From positions 186,001 to 250,000 of the forward strand of contig NZ_FUYE01000007.1 of assembly GCF_900167535.1 (NCBI RefSeq): a stretch of DNA of 64,000 nt. Reading direction: 5' to 3'. The DNA comes from Prosthecobacter debontii. GTDB taxonomy: Bacteria; Verrucomicrobiota; Verrucomicrobiia; Verrucomicrobiales; Verrucomicrobiaceae. A model generated the notes under the pieces. The model saw nothing but the letters and a program-made list of their open reading frames with translations, made no database searches and was not told the DNA's origin. Below, piece by piece: positions 8,704 through 17,879 of the stretch; the stretch's first letter is position 1, and each line of letters opens with the position of its first letter. Both the position numbers and the translations under genes were made by a program.

Positions 8704-10092
8704 ATGAAGAACACGGATATCCACGTCACCCAGGCCAAAATTTATTTCTTGCCCGTCACCATGCGGGTGCCGCTCAAGTTTGGGCCAGAGACGGTGAGCA
8801 GTGTGGTGTGCCTGCGCACTGAGGTGACTGTGAAGGATCGGAATGGACGCTCCGCAACCGGTTGGGGGGAGACTCCGCTGAGTGTATCTTGGGTCTGGCC
8901 GAGCACGTTATCGGTATCGGAGCGCGCCCGCCGTATGGAAGCCTTCTCCATTCAGTTGGCTGAAAAGTTGGTGGCCAGCGGCTTGGTCGGACATCCGATG
9001 GAGATCGGTCAGGATTTCATCCATGGCCCCCTGGCAGAGACTCTGACAGCTGCCAATGCCGCGGCGGGTGGCCCTGAGATGCCCTACCTAGGTTCCCTGG
9101 TGGCGTTCAGCGCCTTCGACATCGCCGTTCACGATGCCTATGGCAATCTCCTGGGCCGGGACATTTATGAGACTTACAACGCGGAATTCATGAACCGTGA
9201 CCTCTCCGCGTTCCTGGAGCCCGAAGATGGCAGCGGCATCAGCTTTGCCGGGCGTTATCCGGCGGATTACCTGGTGAAAGAAGCACCGAAAGTGCTGCCG
9301 GTGTGGCATCTTGTCGGGGGTGTGGATGCTCTGGAAACCTCCGACCTGACGGGCTCCGAACCCAAAGACGAACATCCGGTGCTGCTGGCCGACTGGATCC
9401 AGCGCGACGGCCTGAAGTGCCTGAAGATCAAGCTGCGGGGCACTGATGCTGCCTGGGATTACGAACGCATGCTGCGCGTAGGTCGCATTGGCCTGGAGAA
9501 TGGCGTGAAGTGGCTGAGCGCGGACTTCAACTGCACCGTCAAAGACCCTGCCTACGTCAATGAGATCACGGATCGTCTGTTGGCCGATGAGCCGGAGATC
9601 TATGCCCGCACTCTCTATGTGGAGCAGCCCTTCCCGTATGACCTGGAGGCCAATCAGATTGATGTGCGCAGTGTCTCGGCTCGCAAGCCGCTGTTCCTCG
9701 ATGAAAGCGCGCATGACTGGGAATTCGTCCGCCTGGGGCGTCGCCTGGGCTGGTCCGGCGTGGCTTTGAAGACCTGTAAAACTCAGACCGGTGCCCTACT
9801 CAGTCTCTGCTGGGCCAAGGCCCATGGCATGCCGCTGATGGTGCAAGATCTCACCAATCCGATGCTGGCCATCATTCCCCACGTGCGCCTCGCCGCTCAT
9901 GCGGGGACCATCCAGGGCGTCGAGTGCAATGCCATGCAGTTCTATCCCGACGCCTCCGTCATTGAGGAGAAAATCCACCCTGGCCTCTACCGCCGTCGCG
10001 GTGGGGTGGTGGATCTCAGCACGCTACATGGCACGGGCTTCGGTTATCGCATCGAGGACATCGGTCGCGAGTTGCCCGCAGCGGCCGTGTGA
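8704..10092 (+). CDS. Enolase-superfamily (mandelate racemase/muconate lactonizing-like) enzyme
   Basis: From the ATG at 8704 the protein has 462 residues, starting MKNTDIHVTQAKIYFLPV; a start at 8578 would add 42 implausible residues. The N-terminal capping domain is followed by a barrel with the enolase-superfamily landmarks: CLKIKLRG on the Lys strand, LSADFN and YVEQPFP supplying two metal ligands, FLDES the third, and VALKTCKTQ opposite. Such enzymes abstract a proton alpha to a carboxylate, as in sugar-acid dehydratases and racemases. It is longer than most because of inserts after the capping domain, so the substrate is unclear. It is divergent from the L,D-transpeptidase gene. Confidence 0.83.
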   Translation: MKNTDIHVTQAKIYFLPVTMRVPLKFGPETVSSVVCLRTEVTVKDRNGRSATGWGETPLSVSWVWPSTLSVSERARRMEAFSIQLAEKLVASGLVGHPMEIGQDFIHGPLAETLTAANAAAGGPEMPYLGSLVAFSAFDIAVHDAYGNLLGRDIYETYNAEFMNRDLSAFLEPEDGSGISFAGRYPADYLVKEAPKVLPVWHLVGGVDALETSDLTGSEPKDEHPVLLADWIQRDGLKCLKIKLRGTDAAWDYERMLRVGRIGLENGVKWLSADFNCTVKDPAYVNEITDRLLADEPEIYARTLYVEQPFPYDLEANQIDVRSVSARKPLFLDESAHDWEFVRLGRRLGWSGVALKTCKTQTGALLSLCWAKAHGMPLMVQDLTNPMLAIIPHVRLAAHAGTIQGVECNAMQFYPDASVIEEKIHPGLYRRRGGVVDLSTLHGTGFGYRIEDIGRELPAAAV

Positions 10093-10451
10093 GTGCGATT
10101 TTCAGCTCATTGCCTGCACCCATAGCCAAACGGCGAGCAGTAGCATGGGCAGGAGTTGAAAAGGAGCGGATTCAGAAGCGGATGGATCAGAGTTCATGAC
10201 GATGATGGAGGGATTGATCTCCATCATCGGGATGCCGGTGAGCCGGTGAACTTGCGTAGATTCGTGAATCTTTTCTTTCAAGGGCCGCCACTCGAACACA
10301 ACAGACGAAACACGACCCTCAGGAAATTGGGGAGAAGGTGAAGGAGATCATCCGATGAAACCGTAAATGAATTTCGCCGCTTAACTCACCCGTGAGCATT
10401 CGGGAGTTGTGTCTGAAAAGCGGTCCTGGTTAGATCGTGCTTTTCCCTCTC
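10093..10451. other. 359-base intergenic stretch with an 11-base inverted repeat
   Basis: Between the enolase-type gene and the DUF1592 gene there is no clear gene. A perfect inverted repeat lies at 10200-10229: arms CGATGATGGAG and CTCCATCATCG, 8-base loop. It may act as a terminator for the upstream gene, although no T-tract follows. A weak reverse-strand open frame covers 10102-10299 and is listed separately. No tRNA or riboswitch is recognisable. Confidence 0.5.
10102..10299 (-). CDS. Possible small single-helix membrane protein
   Basis: A GTG-started frame of 65 residues ends with a hydrophobic helix (FQLLPMLLLAVWLWVQAMS). Before that comes a protein-like segment including STQVHRLTGIPMMEINPSI. 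The frame stays open upstream to 10347, also with plausible composition, but I see no ATG and no good ribosome binding site. The inverted repeat at 10200-10229 lies inside it. It could be real, a remnant of a longer gene, or chance. Confidence 0.25.
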   Translation of the reverse strand: MFEWRPLKEKIHESTQVHRLTGIPMMEINPSIIVMNSDPSASESAPFQLLPMLLLAVWLWVQAMS

Positions 10452-12893
10452 ATGACCCGTTTCGGTTGCCTTCTCTCTGCCCTTCTTGTGGCCGACTTTA
10501 GTATCGTCAGTGCAGTCGGTGCCGTCGAGCCCATGGACGGCTTTTTGGAGAAACACTGCATCAGTTGCCACGGCCCTGAAAAAGAAAAGGGCGATCTGCG
10601 AATCGACAAGCTCTCGCGCGACTTCAAGTTAGGCGCGGACACCCATCATTGGGCGGAGATGATCGAGCAGGTGAACTCAGGTGAAATGCCTCCGAAGAAG
10701 GAGAAGAAACCGACGCAGGAAGAGATCGCCGCCTTCGTCACCCAGCTTGATTCCCTGATCAAAGAAGGGCGGGCCTCCCGGATGTCGGCGCGTCCCGCCG
10801 TCACCCATTACCGTCTGAGCCGAAAGGAATACCAAAACACCGTCTATGACCTACTGGGTGTGCGCTACGATCCGACTCAGCCAGGCGAGTTGAATGAAGA
10901 CACGCTCTGGCATGGTTTGGAGCGCCTCGGTTCAGAGCTTTCTCTTTCCCCATCGCATGTGGATCGCTACTACCGCGCTGCGGAAGTGGTACTCGAACGC
11001 GCTTTTCCTGCAGTGAATGGCGAGGCTCGCAAAGTCCGCAAGACCGCCGCAGAATTGCGCTACAACGGTGGCAAGACCCAGCAGGAAGCCCTGGACCGGT
11101 TCGGCATCAAGCGGCCCCTGCGCTTCCTTCTCTTCCCAGGCAATGTCCAGAACGCGCTTTCACCTCAGTGGTTCGGGAAAACGGGGCCAGAGCACAGCGG
11201 ACTGTATCGCATGCGGCTGCAGGCCAGCGGCATCCGTCCCCTCGGTGGCCAGCCCGCTCACCTGAGCATCGGCAAACGCACAGGCGAGGAGACCGTTGCG
11301 GGCATCATTGATTTTGACATCACCGCCCCCGAAGACCACCCGCAGGTGTATGAGTTCGACGTGATGCTCGAGATGCCAGCAACGTTGGATTTCTGCGTGG
11401 TGGCGACCGATGTGGTGGATCGGCGAAGTGGTGCCGCCTTTCGCAATGCCTTGGCCAGCCGTGGTGGTTACATTTTCACCCATAGCAGTGAGACTCTGCT
11501 CCTGAATGCGAACGCCCCCCAGATGTTCGATGACAAAGGCAATGGCCTCTTCTCGACGGTGCTGCTCGATTGGATCGAGTGGGAAGGGCCGCTGGAAACG
11601 CCTGCCGAAAAGGCCCGGCGTGAGGGCGTGGTGCCCGCCGATGATGCGGCCCCTCAGATGATCGCGAACCATCTGCACCGCTTTGCTGAGCGCGCTTGGC
11701 GGCGGCCCGTGAAAGCGGAGGAATTGGAGCCGTATCTGAAATCCTATCAGGCCGAGCTTGAGGCCGGCGAAAAACCCATGGAGGCGTATCGAGTGGCGTT
11801 GCAAGGCGTGCTCACCTCTCGCAACTTCCTTTACCTGGTTGAGGGAGAACCCGAGGCTCGCGAGCAGCTCAATGATTGGGAACTGGCTTCGCGACTCTCG
11901 TATTTTCTGTGGAGTTCGATGCCGGACGCCGCCCTCTTCACCGCCGCCCAAAAAGGCACCCTGCACGGCGAAGGCCTGAAGGAAGAAGTGGACCGCATGT
12001 TGGCTGACGGCCGGATCAATCGCTTCATTGACGACTTTTCTCGGCAGTGGCTGCAACTGCACCGCGTGGGCATGTTCCCGCCAGATAAGAAACTCTACCC
12101 GAACTATGATCGGTGGCTGGAGATGAGCATGCGAGAGGAGCCTGTGGAGTTCTTCCGCGAAGTGTTCCAGAAGAACCTGCCCATAACGGGCTTCCTGGAT
12201 TCCGATTGGACGATGGCCAATGCTCGTCTTTGCGACTTCTACGGCTTGCCAGAACCCAAGGGTGGCGGATTCCAGCGTGTCTCCCTCAAGCCTGAGGATC
12301 ATCGTGGCGGTCTGTTGACGATGGGGGCCGCGCTTGGGCTAACTTCGGACGGCACTCGGCATCGTCCGGTACATCGCGGCGTCTGGCTCAGTGAAGTCAT
12401 TTTTGCCAAGACTCCTCCTCCGCCTCCCGCGAACGTGCCCGCCATTGAGCCGAATCCGCCGAAAAGCCCCAAGGCCACCCTGCGTGACAAACTGGAAGCG
12501 CACCGCAACGATGCCAACTGCGCTTCCTGCCATGCGAAGATTGATCCGTTAGGCCTCGCTTGGGATAACTACGATGCGATCGGTCAATGGCGCACTCATG
12601 AAAAGATCGCAGCCGGAACTGGTGCCAACCCTTTGGTTAATCCTAGCGGCGAGATGTCTGATGGTCGCGCCTTCAAGGATGCCAATGATTTCAAGCGTCT
12701 GCTGATTGAAGACCGTGATAAGTTTGTTCGCGCTTTCATCGAGCACCTCTGCACCTACGGCCTCCGCCGGGTGCTCACCGTGGACGACGAAGACGACCTC
12801 AACGCCATCGCCACCGAAGCCAAGAAAAACCAATCCGGTGTCAAGGCCATCGTTCGAGCGGTGGCTTTGTCTGCTTTGATGAAGAAGAGGTAA
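10452..12893 (+). CDS. DUF1592-family cytochrome-like secreted protein (DUF1587/1592/1588/1585)
   Basis: From the ATG at 10452 the product is 813 residues with a signal peptide (about 1-23); a GTG at 10437 adds five residues. Near the N-terminus a haem-type motif C36-ISC-H40 opens a cytochrome-like domain ([14 protein letters not shown]). The usual chain then follows: DUF1587 ([17 protein letters not shown]), a carbohydrate-binding-like insert, DUF1592 ([29 protein letters not shown]), DUF1588 ([23 protein letters not shown], with C690-ASC-H in [13 protein letters not shown]) and DUF1585 at the end. The two CxxCH motifs suggest covalent haem. The family is very common in Planctomycetes and Verrucomicrobia, has no established biochemistry, and usually stands next to a DUF1552 gene. 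Confidence 0.92.
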   Translation: MTRFGCLLSALLVADFSIVSAVGAVEPMDGFLEKHCISCHGPEKEKGDLRIDKLSRDFKLGADTHHWAEMIEQVNSGEMPPKKEKKPTQEEIAAFVTQLDSLIKEGRASRMSARPAVTHYRLSRKEYQNTVYDLLGVRYDPTQPGELNEDTLWHGLERLGSELSLSPSHVDRYYRAAEVVLERAFPAVNGEARKVRKTAAELRYNGGKTQQEALDRFGIKRPLRFLLFPGNVQNALSPQWFGKTGPEHSGLYRMRLQASGIRPLGGQPAHLSIGKRTGEETVAGIIDFDITAPEDHPQVYEFDVMLEMPATLDFCVVATDVVDRRSGAAFRNALASRGGYIFTHSSETLLLNANAPQMFDDKGNGLFSTVLLDWIEWEGPLETPAEKARREGVVPADDAAPQMIANHLHRFAERAWRRPVKAEELEPYLKSYQAELEAGEKPMEAYRVALQGVLTSRNFLYLVEGEPEAREQLNDWELASRLSYFLWSSMPDAALFTAAQKGTLHGEGLKEEVDRMLADGRINRFIDDFSRQWLQLHRVGMFPPDKKLYPNYDRWLEMSMREEPVEFFREVFQKNLPITGFLDSDWTMANARLCDFYGLPEPKGGGFQRVSLKPEDHRGGLLTMGAALGLTSDGTRHRPVHRGVWLSEVIFAKTPPPPPANVPAIEPNPPKSPKATLRDKLEAHRNDANCASCHAKIDPLGLAWDNYDAIGQWRTHEKIAAGTGANPLVNPSGEMSDGRAFKDANDFKRLLIEDRDKFVRAFIEHLCTYGLRRVLTVDDEDDLNAIATEAKKNQSGVKAIVRAVALSALMKKR

Positions 12894-12907
12894 TAAGCAT
12901 TGGGTCT

Positions 12908-12927
12908 CCAGCAGATTCAGGAAGGCC
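12908..12927. repeat. Left 20-base inverted repeat flanking the GxxExxY gene
   Basis: The 20 bases here begin CCAGCAGATTCAGG. They are the reverse complement of 13765-13784 with one mismatch (19 of 20). The two copies flank the GxxExxY gene, the left one 15 bases before its start codon. A third, shorter relative (CCTCCTTGAATCTG, about 12976-12989) lies inside the first codons of that gene. Confidence 0.75.
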
Positions 12928-12942
12928 CACAGATTATTTTGA

Positions 12943-13758
12943 ATGAACCAAGATCCTAAACCCAAATCGGCCGACCTCCTTGAATCTGAGGGAGATCTGG
13001 TCTCCCATGCTTTCATTGGTCATGCCATGAAAGTGCATGCGGCGGTTGGGCCTGGGCTTGGTGAGGAGATCTATCATCAAGAGCTTGTCGGGGCGCCCAC
13101 GAAGTCGGGTATCGAGCATCTATCAAAACCAAGGAGGGACTTGGTTTATCGCGGGATTGTAGCAGATACTTTTGAGCCTGATTTTGTCATCGAGAACCAT
13201 TTCATCCCCGAGTTGAAATGTCTCCGTGGATCCTTCGCAGCAGAACATCTCGTTCAGGTGTTCTGCTACTGCAAATTCTGGCGGCTGCGCACGAGTCTGC
13301 TGGTTGACTTCGGTAAGCAGAGTCTGATGTGGAAGCGATTGCTGTATCGTTCGCAATCTGCAGGATTCACAGAAACCACACTCCCCAGTTTTGTCTCCGA
13401 TCCCTCGCTGGCAACCGCCATCATTCAAGCGGTTGGTCAGTGCCTGGACGAAGTTGGCCTCGGTTATCGACAAACGACCTGGAAAGGCTTGGTCAGAGCT
13501 GCCATTCAATCCGGAGGTTTCGAAGTTCATCCAAATCCAACCGTCACCGTTCTCAATCATCCCGGCATCACAGTGTGCAGCCTTGTCGTCAACGGTGTGT
13601 GTGCCGTCTTTGTCACCGCTCTGACAGATGGCATCAACGCCACAGACCGCGCCACCCTTCAAACTCATCTCCGCTGGCTTAATCTAGGTTGGGGCATCGT
13701 CTTTCATTTCGGTAAATCCAAGGCCGACTACGCCTTTGCCCAACATTCCAAAAAGTAA
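12943..13758 (+). CDS. Tandem double GxxExxY-domain protein (PD-(D/E)XK-like)
   Basis: This 271-residue protein contains two copies of the GxxExxY domain, which is normally a separate protein of about 125 residues. Copy 1 (about residues 15-140) has the defining G38-LGE41-EIY44 and a nuclease-like core Asp80 with Glu90-x-Lys92 (EPDFVIEN and PELKCL). It ends LLVDFGKQSLMWKRLLY. Copy 2 (about 155-265) keeps the same order (VGLGYRQTTW, GGFEVHPN, VTALTDG, LGWGIVFHFGK) but has lost the Glu/Tyr signature and the ExK pair, so it looks catalytically dead. The family's function is not established. It separates DUF1592 and DUF1552 genes that are usually adjacent and is bracketed by inverted repeats, which suggests insertion. 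Confidence 0.8.
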   Translation: MNQDPKPKSADLLESEGDLVSHAFIGHAMKVHAAVGPGLGEEIYHQELVGAPTKSGIEHLSKPRRDLVYRGIVADTFEPDFVIENHFIPELKCLRGSFAAEHLVQVFCYCKFWRLRTSLLVDFGKQSLMWKRLLYRSQSAGFTETTLPSFVSDPSLATAIIQAVGQCLDEVGLGYRQTTWKGLVRAAIQSGGFEVHPNPTVTVLNHPGITVCSLVVNGVCAVFVTALTDGINATDRATLQTHLRWLNLGWGIVFHFGKSKADYAFAQHSKK

Positions 13759-13764
13759 TCCGCT

Positions 13765-13784
13765 GGCCTCCCTGAATCTGCTGG
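13765..13784. repeat. Right 20-base inverted repeat flanking the GxxExxY gene
   Basis: The sequence reads GGCCTCCCTGAATCTGCTGG and is the inverted partner of 12908-12927 (19 of 20 identical). It starts 7 bases after the stop of the GxxExxY gene. Downstream of both outer copies lies a similar short phrase (GAACCAAG at 12945 and 13796), which could be a trace of target duplication or of a longer repeat. Confidence 0.75.
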
Positions 13785-13809
13785 AAATCATCAACGAACC
13801 AAGAATACT

Positions 13810-15189
13810 ATGAACTACCTATCTCAATCTTGGCTGATTGATCGCCGTCATGCCCTTAAAGCGATGGGCTCTTTCATTTCGCTGCCACTCTTGGAGTGCA
13901 TGGTTCCGCTTCGTGCGGCAGCGGCTGAAAAAGTCACGGCGACACCACGACGCAGTGCTTTCATTTATCTGGCCAACGGAGTTCATTCACTGAATTACCA
14001 GATCACCACTTCGGGGAAGGACTACCAGTTCTCGCGCTCCCTCAAACCGTTAGAGAAGCATCGAGAGGCCATCACACCCATCAGCGGTCTGCATCATCCA
14101 GGCAGCCTCAGTCACCACCACAACTGCATCAATGTCTGGCTGACGGGGGGGAAGCTCGGCCCTTCGGATCGCAACACCATCTCGGTGGACCAGAAGATGG
14201 CCGAAGTCACCGCGCAACACACCCGCTATCCATCGCTGGAAGTGGCCATCACCCAAGACTCCCTGGCCTGGACCGCCGACGGTGTGCGGCTTCCCGCCCT
14301 GCGCCGCTGCAGTGAGATCTTCGCATCCATGTTTGCAGAACCCAAGGGTGGCGTGGCGGCTCAAAGAAGAGCGCTGCGCCGCAAGGGCAGCGTGCTAGAT
14401 GACAACTTGGCTGAGGTGCGTCGGCTGGAGAAAAAAATGGGCACTGAAGACAAGGGGCGCATGGATCAATACCTCACTTCGGTGCGCGAGGCGGAGATCC
14501 GCACTCGGCGGGCCGATGCTTGGCTGGACACCCCACTTCCGATCATCTCGGATGCTGACCGCACGCGCACCAACCGGGATATCCCCGACACCAAAGCAGG
14601 GGACTATTTCCGCACCGTTTATGACCTCATGGTGCTCGCTTTTCAAACAGATGTCACCCGTGTGGCTACCTTCAGTCTAGGAGGCGAGGGACAAGCCATT
14701 TCCATTCCCGAAATCGGCATCACCGAGTCACGCCATCAGCTTAGCCACCACGGAGGTGATCCTGACTACATGGAAAAGCTGACCAACTACGACACCTTTG
14801 CCATCGAGCAGTTCAGCTACTTCCTCACACGGCTGGACGAGACCAAAGATCTCAGTGGCAAATCCTTGTTAGGCTCCACCATGTCACTCTTCGGCAGCGG
14901 CATGTCTTACGGTCACAGCCACGGCAATGCCAACCTCCCGTTGGTGCTCGCCGGCGGCTCGGACCTCGGCCTGAAACACGGTCAGCATTTGGACTTCAAC
15001 AAGATGGCTCCTGAATTCCAAGGTTATGCCCTCGGTGCTGATGGAGCGTTAACCACCGCCCACTATCAACTCTGCAGTCGCCCCGCTAAATCGGATGCCC
15101 ACATGAGCAATCTGCTCCTGCTCATGGCCCAGCGCATGGGCGTGGAGATTGATCAGTTCGCCGATAGCAATCGAGTGGTCGCCCTATGA
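13810..15189 (+). CDS. DUF1552-family secreted protein
   Basis: The 459-residue protein begins with a Tat-like leader ([21 protein letters not shown]). The DUF1552 family pattern follows: [56 protein letters not shown]-type segments, and a His/Asp-rich second half including [36 protein letters not shown] and KHGQHLDF. The fold resembles alkaline-phosphatase-type metalloenzymes, but no activity is known. These proteins are exported and are typically encoded directly after a DUF1592 gene in PVC bacteria; here a GxxExxY gene lies between the two. The stop overlaps the next start by four bases (ATGA), which implies translational coupling. Confidence 0.9.
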   Translation: MNYLSQSWLIDRRHALKAMGSFISLPLLECMVPLRAAAAEKVTATPRRSAFIYLANGVHSLNYQITTSGKDYQFSRSLKPLEKHREAITPISGLHHPGSLSHHHNCINVWLTGGKLGPSDRNTISVDQKMAEVTAQHTRYPSLEVAITQDSLAWTADGVRLPALRRCSEIFASMFAEPKGGVAAQRRALRRKGSVLDDNLAEVRRLEKKMGTEDKGRMDQYLTSVREAEIRTRRADAWLDTPLPIISDADRTRTNRDIPDTKAGDYFRTVYDLMVLAFQTDVTRVATFSLGGEGQAISIPEIGITESRHQLSHHGGDPDYMEKLTNYDTFAIEQFSYFLTRLDETKDLSGKSLLGSTMSLFGSGMSYGHSHGNANLPLVLAGGSDLGLKHGQHLDFNKMAPEFQGYALGADGALTTAHYQLCSRPAKSDAHMSNLLLLMAQRMGVEIDQFADSNRVVAL

Positions 15190-16538
15190 AGCGGAAGTCG
15201 TTCTTAGTTTTTGGTTTTTCGTTCTTGGTTGCTCACTCTATGTCTTTGATTCGTTCTTTATTGTTAGTCCTTGTCGGGGTGTTGGTCGGCCAAGTCCATG
15301 CGGCCAATGAAGAACCCAAAGCCAAGAGCCAAGCGCCGGAAGTAGAGCCATTCCGTCCTGAAGCCGGGAAGTTTCCACCGCTCGAAAAAGCCTATTCGTA
15401 TCGGGGCGAGCTTGTGTTTGTGGACCATGCCAACCGCCGGGGGAGCCTGCGTGTGCAAGGGGCAGGGACGTATTTCCGGAATGCCCCGCATCCCTTCGCT
15501 ATGTTGCCTTACGGCATCGTTCGTTATCACGGAGCACCTGCGGACTTGAGAGACATCCCACTCGGCACGGTGCTGCACGTGAAGGCCTATCTTCCACCTG
15601 ATCCCAAGATCTCCGCCGTTCCGGTGCTACCCATCGATAACAAGGAGAAAACCGCAGGCTACAGTGGGGCGGGAATTGCCCCTGCCGAGAACCATGTTCT
15701 GCTCCTGGAAGATGAGCCCAGTCACTGCCTGCGCGAGAGCTTGATCTGGAAACTCATGGAATTGGACCTCAAAAACAACGAGGGGATGATCACCGCCATC
15801 CGCGAACCCAAGGAAGGCGCAAGAGGTGAAAAACCCACCGAGGAAAAACTTACCCTGGATGCCGCGACTCGCATCTGGCGCGGTCGCGAATGCCTCACTC
15901 CAGCCGACTTGGTCGCTGAGGGAACCTGGCCTGCCAGTGGGAAGAAGTCGCTCAATGCCCAAGCTGTTCAACTCGGCATCACCTGGAAACCCACACCCGA
16001 TGGGATCTTCACCCGCTTCCACATCTCCGACATCTGGCTGGACGATACAGCGATGGAACGTGCTTCCCTCGTTCAAACCGAGACCCACAAGGCTTTCATT
16101 CGTAGCCGTTGGATGCCCGCCTGGGTGGATAAAGTCGAGTATGGCAAGTTTGGCCGCGCCACCGTGACCGCGACCTTGTTTGGAGGCATGGACGCCTCCC
16201 TCTACGCCGATTTTCAGAAAGGTAGCCAGATGCTGGTGAATGGGGCTGAGAACACCTTGAAGCATGCTGGCGGGAATTACGGTCCTGCTCACATGGCGTC
16301 TAAGGGCCCTATCCAAAACGTTATCCAGGCCTCTGGCGAAGCACCCCTAGGCAGCAGCGGCATCCAAATCCAATTTGAGACGGACCTCATCATCGAAGGT
16401 ATCCGCCCGACGCGTGTCGTCCGCGTCCGCCCAGCCAGCTGGCCCCAGGTGCAAGTGCCTCGGGAGGAGTATCTGGGTGATGGCACCTTTAGCCACGAAG
16501 ACCGCTTCCCCACACCAGCGATTTTTCCCACCTACTGA
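15186..16538 (+). CDS. Secreted protein of unknown function, tandem paralogue A
   Basis: The frame opens at 15186 inside the DUF1552 stop (ATGA overlap) and gives 450 residues. A second ATG at 15240 begins a cleaner signal peptide ([21 protein letters not shown]), so either may be used. The mature part starts at [15 protein letters not shown] and is roughly three-quarters identical to the next gene ([62 protein letters not shown]). I recognise no domain. Compared with paralogue B it has extra residues ([14 protein letters not shown]) between leader and mature part, plus an extra leader segment; both come from repeated-word DNA. It probably belongs to the same surface system as the DUF1592/DUF1552 pair. 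Confidence 0.8.
   Translation: MKRKSFLVFGFSFLVAHSMSLIRSLLLVLVGVLVGQVHAANEEPKAKSQAPEVEPFRPEAGKFPPLEKAYSYRGELVFVDHANRRGSLRVQGAGTYFRNAPHPFAMLPYGIVRYHGAPADLRDIPLGTVLHVKAYLPPDPKISAVPVLPIDNKEKTAGYSGAGIAPAENHVLLLEDEPSHCLRESLIWKLMELDLKNNEGMITAIREPKEGARGEKPTEEKLTLDAATRIWRGRECLTPADLVAEGTWPASGKKSLNAQAVQLGITWKPTPDGIFTRFHISDIWLDDTAMERASLVQTETHKAFIRSRWMPAWVDKVEYGKFGRATVTATLFGGMDASLYADFQKGSQMLVNGAENTLKHAGGNYGPAHMASKGPIQNVIQASGEAPLGSSGIQIQFETDLIIEGIRPTRVVRVRPASWPQVQVPREEYLGDGTFSHEDRFPTPAIFPTY
15199..15333. repeat. Repeated-word sequence around the signal peptide of paralogue A
   Basis: At 15199-15230 a GT-rich phrase repeats the words GTTCTT and TTTTTGG. At 15310-15333 an AC-rich phrase (AAGAACCCAAAGCCAAGAGC and on) is its loose reverse-complement counterpart. 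They lie on either side of the signal-peptide codons of the gene starting at 15186/15240. The tandem paralogue has neither phrase. The pairing is imperfect, so this is a weaker call than the palindrome in fdhD. Confidence 0.4.
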
Positions 16539-16594
16539 CCGCGATGGAGTGGAGGAGTGCTCCACCGCTTCAGCCGACGTCAATCCACTCCCTC

Positions 16595-17848
16595 ATGAAG
16601 TCTGCAGTCATCCTCCTCACCGCCCTGGTCTGGGTGCTCGCCACGGCTGCCGATGAACCCTTCCGGCCTGAAGCGGGGAAGTTTCCGCCTTTGGAAAAAG
16701 CGCACTCCTATCGCGGCGAACTGGTGTTTGTGGATCATGCCAACCGCCGAGGCAGTCTCCGCGTGCAAGGGACGGGTGCCTTTCGTCGAAATGAACCGCA
16801 TCCCTTTGCCCTGCTGCCTTATGGCATGGTTCGATATCACGGGGCATTAGCTGACTTGAGGGATATCCCGCTTGGAACCGTGTTGCACGTGCGGGCTTTC
16901 CTTCCGCCAGATCCGAAGATCTCCGCCGTCCCGGTGCTTCCGGTCGATAATAAGGAGAAAACCTCGGGCTATGGTGACACCGGAATTGCCCCTGCCGAGA
17001 ACCACGTCCTTCTCCTCGAAGACGAACCCAGCCACTGCCTGCGCGAGGGGCTGGTCTGGAAACTCAAGGAAGTGGAACTCACCAACAGTGAGTGGAAGAT
17101 CATCGCGGGCCGTGGATCGAAGGACGATAAAGACGAGGAGGCTCGCGAAGAAATACTCACCTTTGACGCCGCTACCCACATCTGGCGTGGTCGTGAATGT
17201 TTAGAGACGGATGACCTCATCACCGAAGGTGTCTGGCCTGCCACCGGGAAGAAGTCACTGGATGGCCAAGCCGTCATGCTGGGCATCACCTGGAAACCCA
17301 CACCCGGGGGTGTTTTCACCCGCTTCCACATTTCCGACATCTGGCTGGACGATGCCGCCATGCAACGCTCCGCCGCTAACCAGACCGAGACCCATAAGGC
17401 CTTTATCCGCAGCCGTTGGATGCCAGCGTGGGTGGATGCTGTCGATTATGGCAAGTTTGGACGCGCGACCGTCACCGCGACTCTTTTCGGCGGCATGGAT
17501 AACTCCCTCTACGCTGATTTCCAAAAGGACAAGCCGGTGCTGGTGAACGGGGTGGAGAACACCCTGAAACATACGGAGGGTGGCACCGCAGGCCCTGCGC
17601 AAATGGCCGCACGAGGTTCCGTTCTCGACATCACCAAGTCGCCAGGGGAGCCCCCTTTAGGCAGCAGCGGCATCCAGATCCGTTTTGAGACCGATCTGAT
17701 CACGGAGGGCATGCGCCCAACCCGCGTCGTCCGCATCCGCCCTGCAAGTTGGCCGGATGTCCACCTGCCGCGTGAGGAATACCTCAACAGCGGGAACTTC
17801 AGCTACGAAGACCGCTTCCCAACGCCCGACATTTTCCCCCAATATTGA
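16595..17848 (+). CDS. Secreted protein of unknown function, tandem paralogue B
   Basis: From the ATG at 16595 the product is 417 residues with a clear signal peptide (MKSAVILLTALVWVLATAA); an in-frame start at 16544 would add 17 unlikely residues. The mature sequence follows paralogue A almost without gaps, with differences spread throughout, so this is a tandem duplication that has diverged. Conserved features include [39 protein letters not shown]-like and SDIWLDD segments, and a final EDRFPTPDIFPQY. The family and its role are unknown to me. It closes the co-oriented block that starts at 10452. Confidence 0.82.
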   Translation: MKSAVILLTALVWVLATAADEPFRPEAGKFPPLEKAHSYRGELVFVDHANRRGSLRVQGTGAFRRNEPHPFALLPYGMVRYHGALADLRDIPLGTVLHVRAFLPPDPKISAVPVLPVDNKEKTSGYGDTGIAPAENHVLLLEDEPSHCLREGLVWKLKEVELTNSEWKIIAGRGSKDDKDEEAREEILTFDAATHIWRGRECLETDDLITEGVWPATGKKSLDGQAVMLGITWKPTPGGVFTRFHISDIWLDDAAMQRSAANQTETHKAFIRSRWMPAWVDAVDYGKFGRATVTATLFGGMDNSLYADFQKDKPVLVNGVENTLKHTEGGTAGPAQMAARGSVLDITKSPGEPPLGSSGIQIRFETDLITEGMRPTRVVRIRPASWPDVHLPREEYLNSGNFSYEDRFPTPDIFPQY

Positions 17849-17879
17849 GGTCAGCTTGTTCGTCGGGCTTGAAGGGCCA

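Noticed and set aside
11160-12302. 380-residue reverse frame inside the DUF1592 gene
   Set aside because: The forward protein has continuous family motifs across this interval.
13329-13682. Forward frame within the GxxExxY gene suggesting a second overlapping protein
   Set aside because: It is an out-of-frame shadow rich in Arg, Ser and His; the main frame carries both domain copies without interruption.
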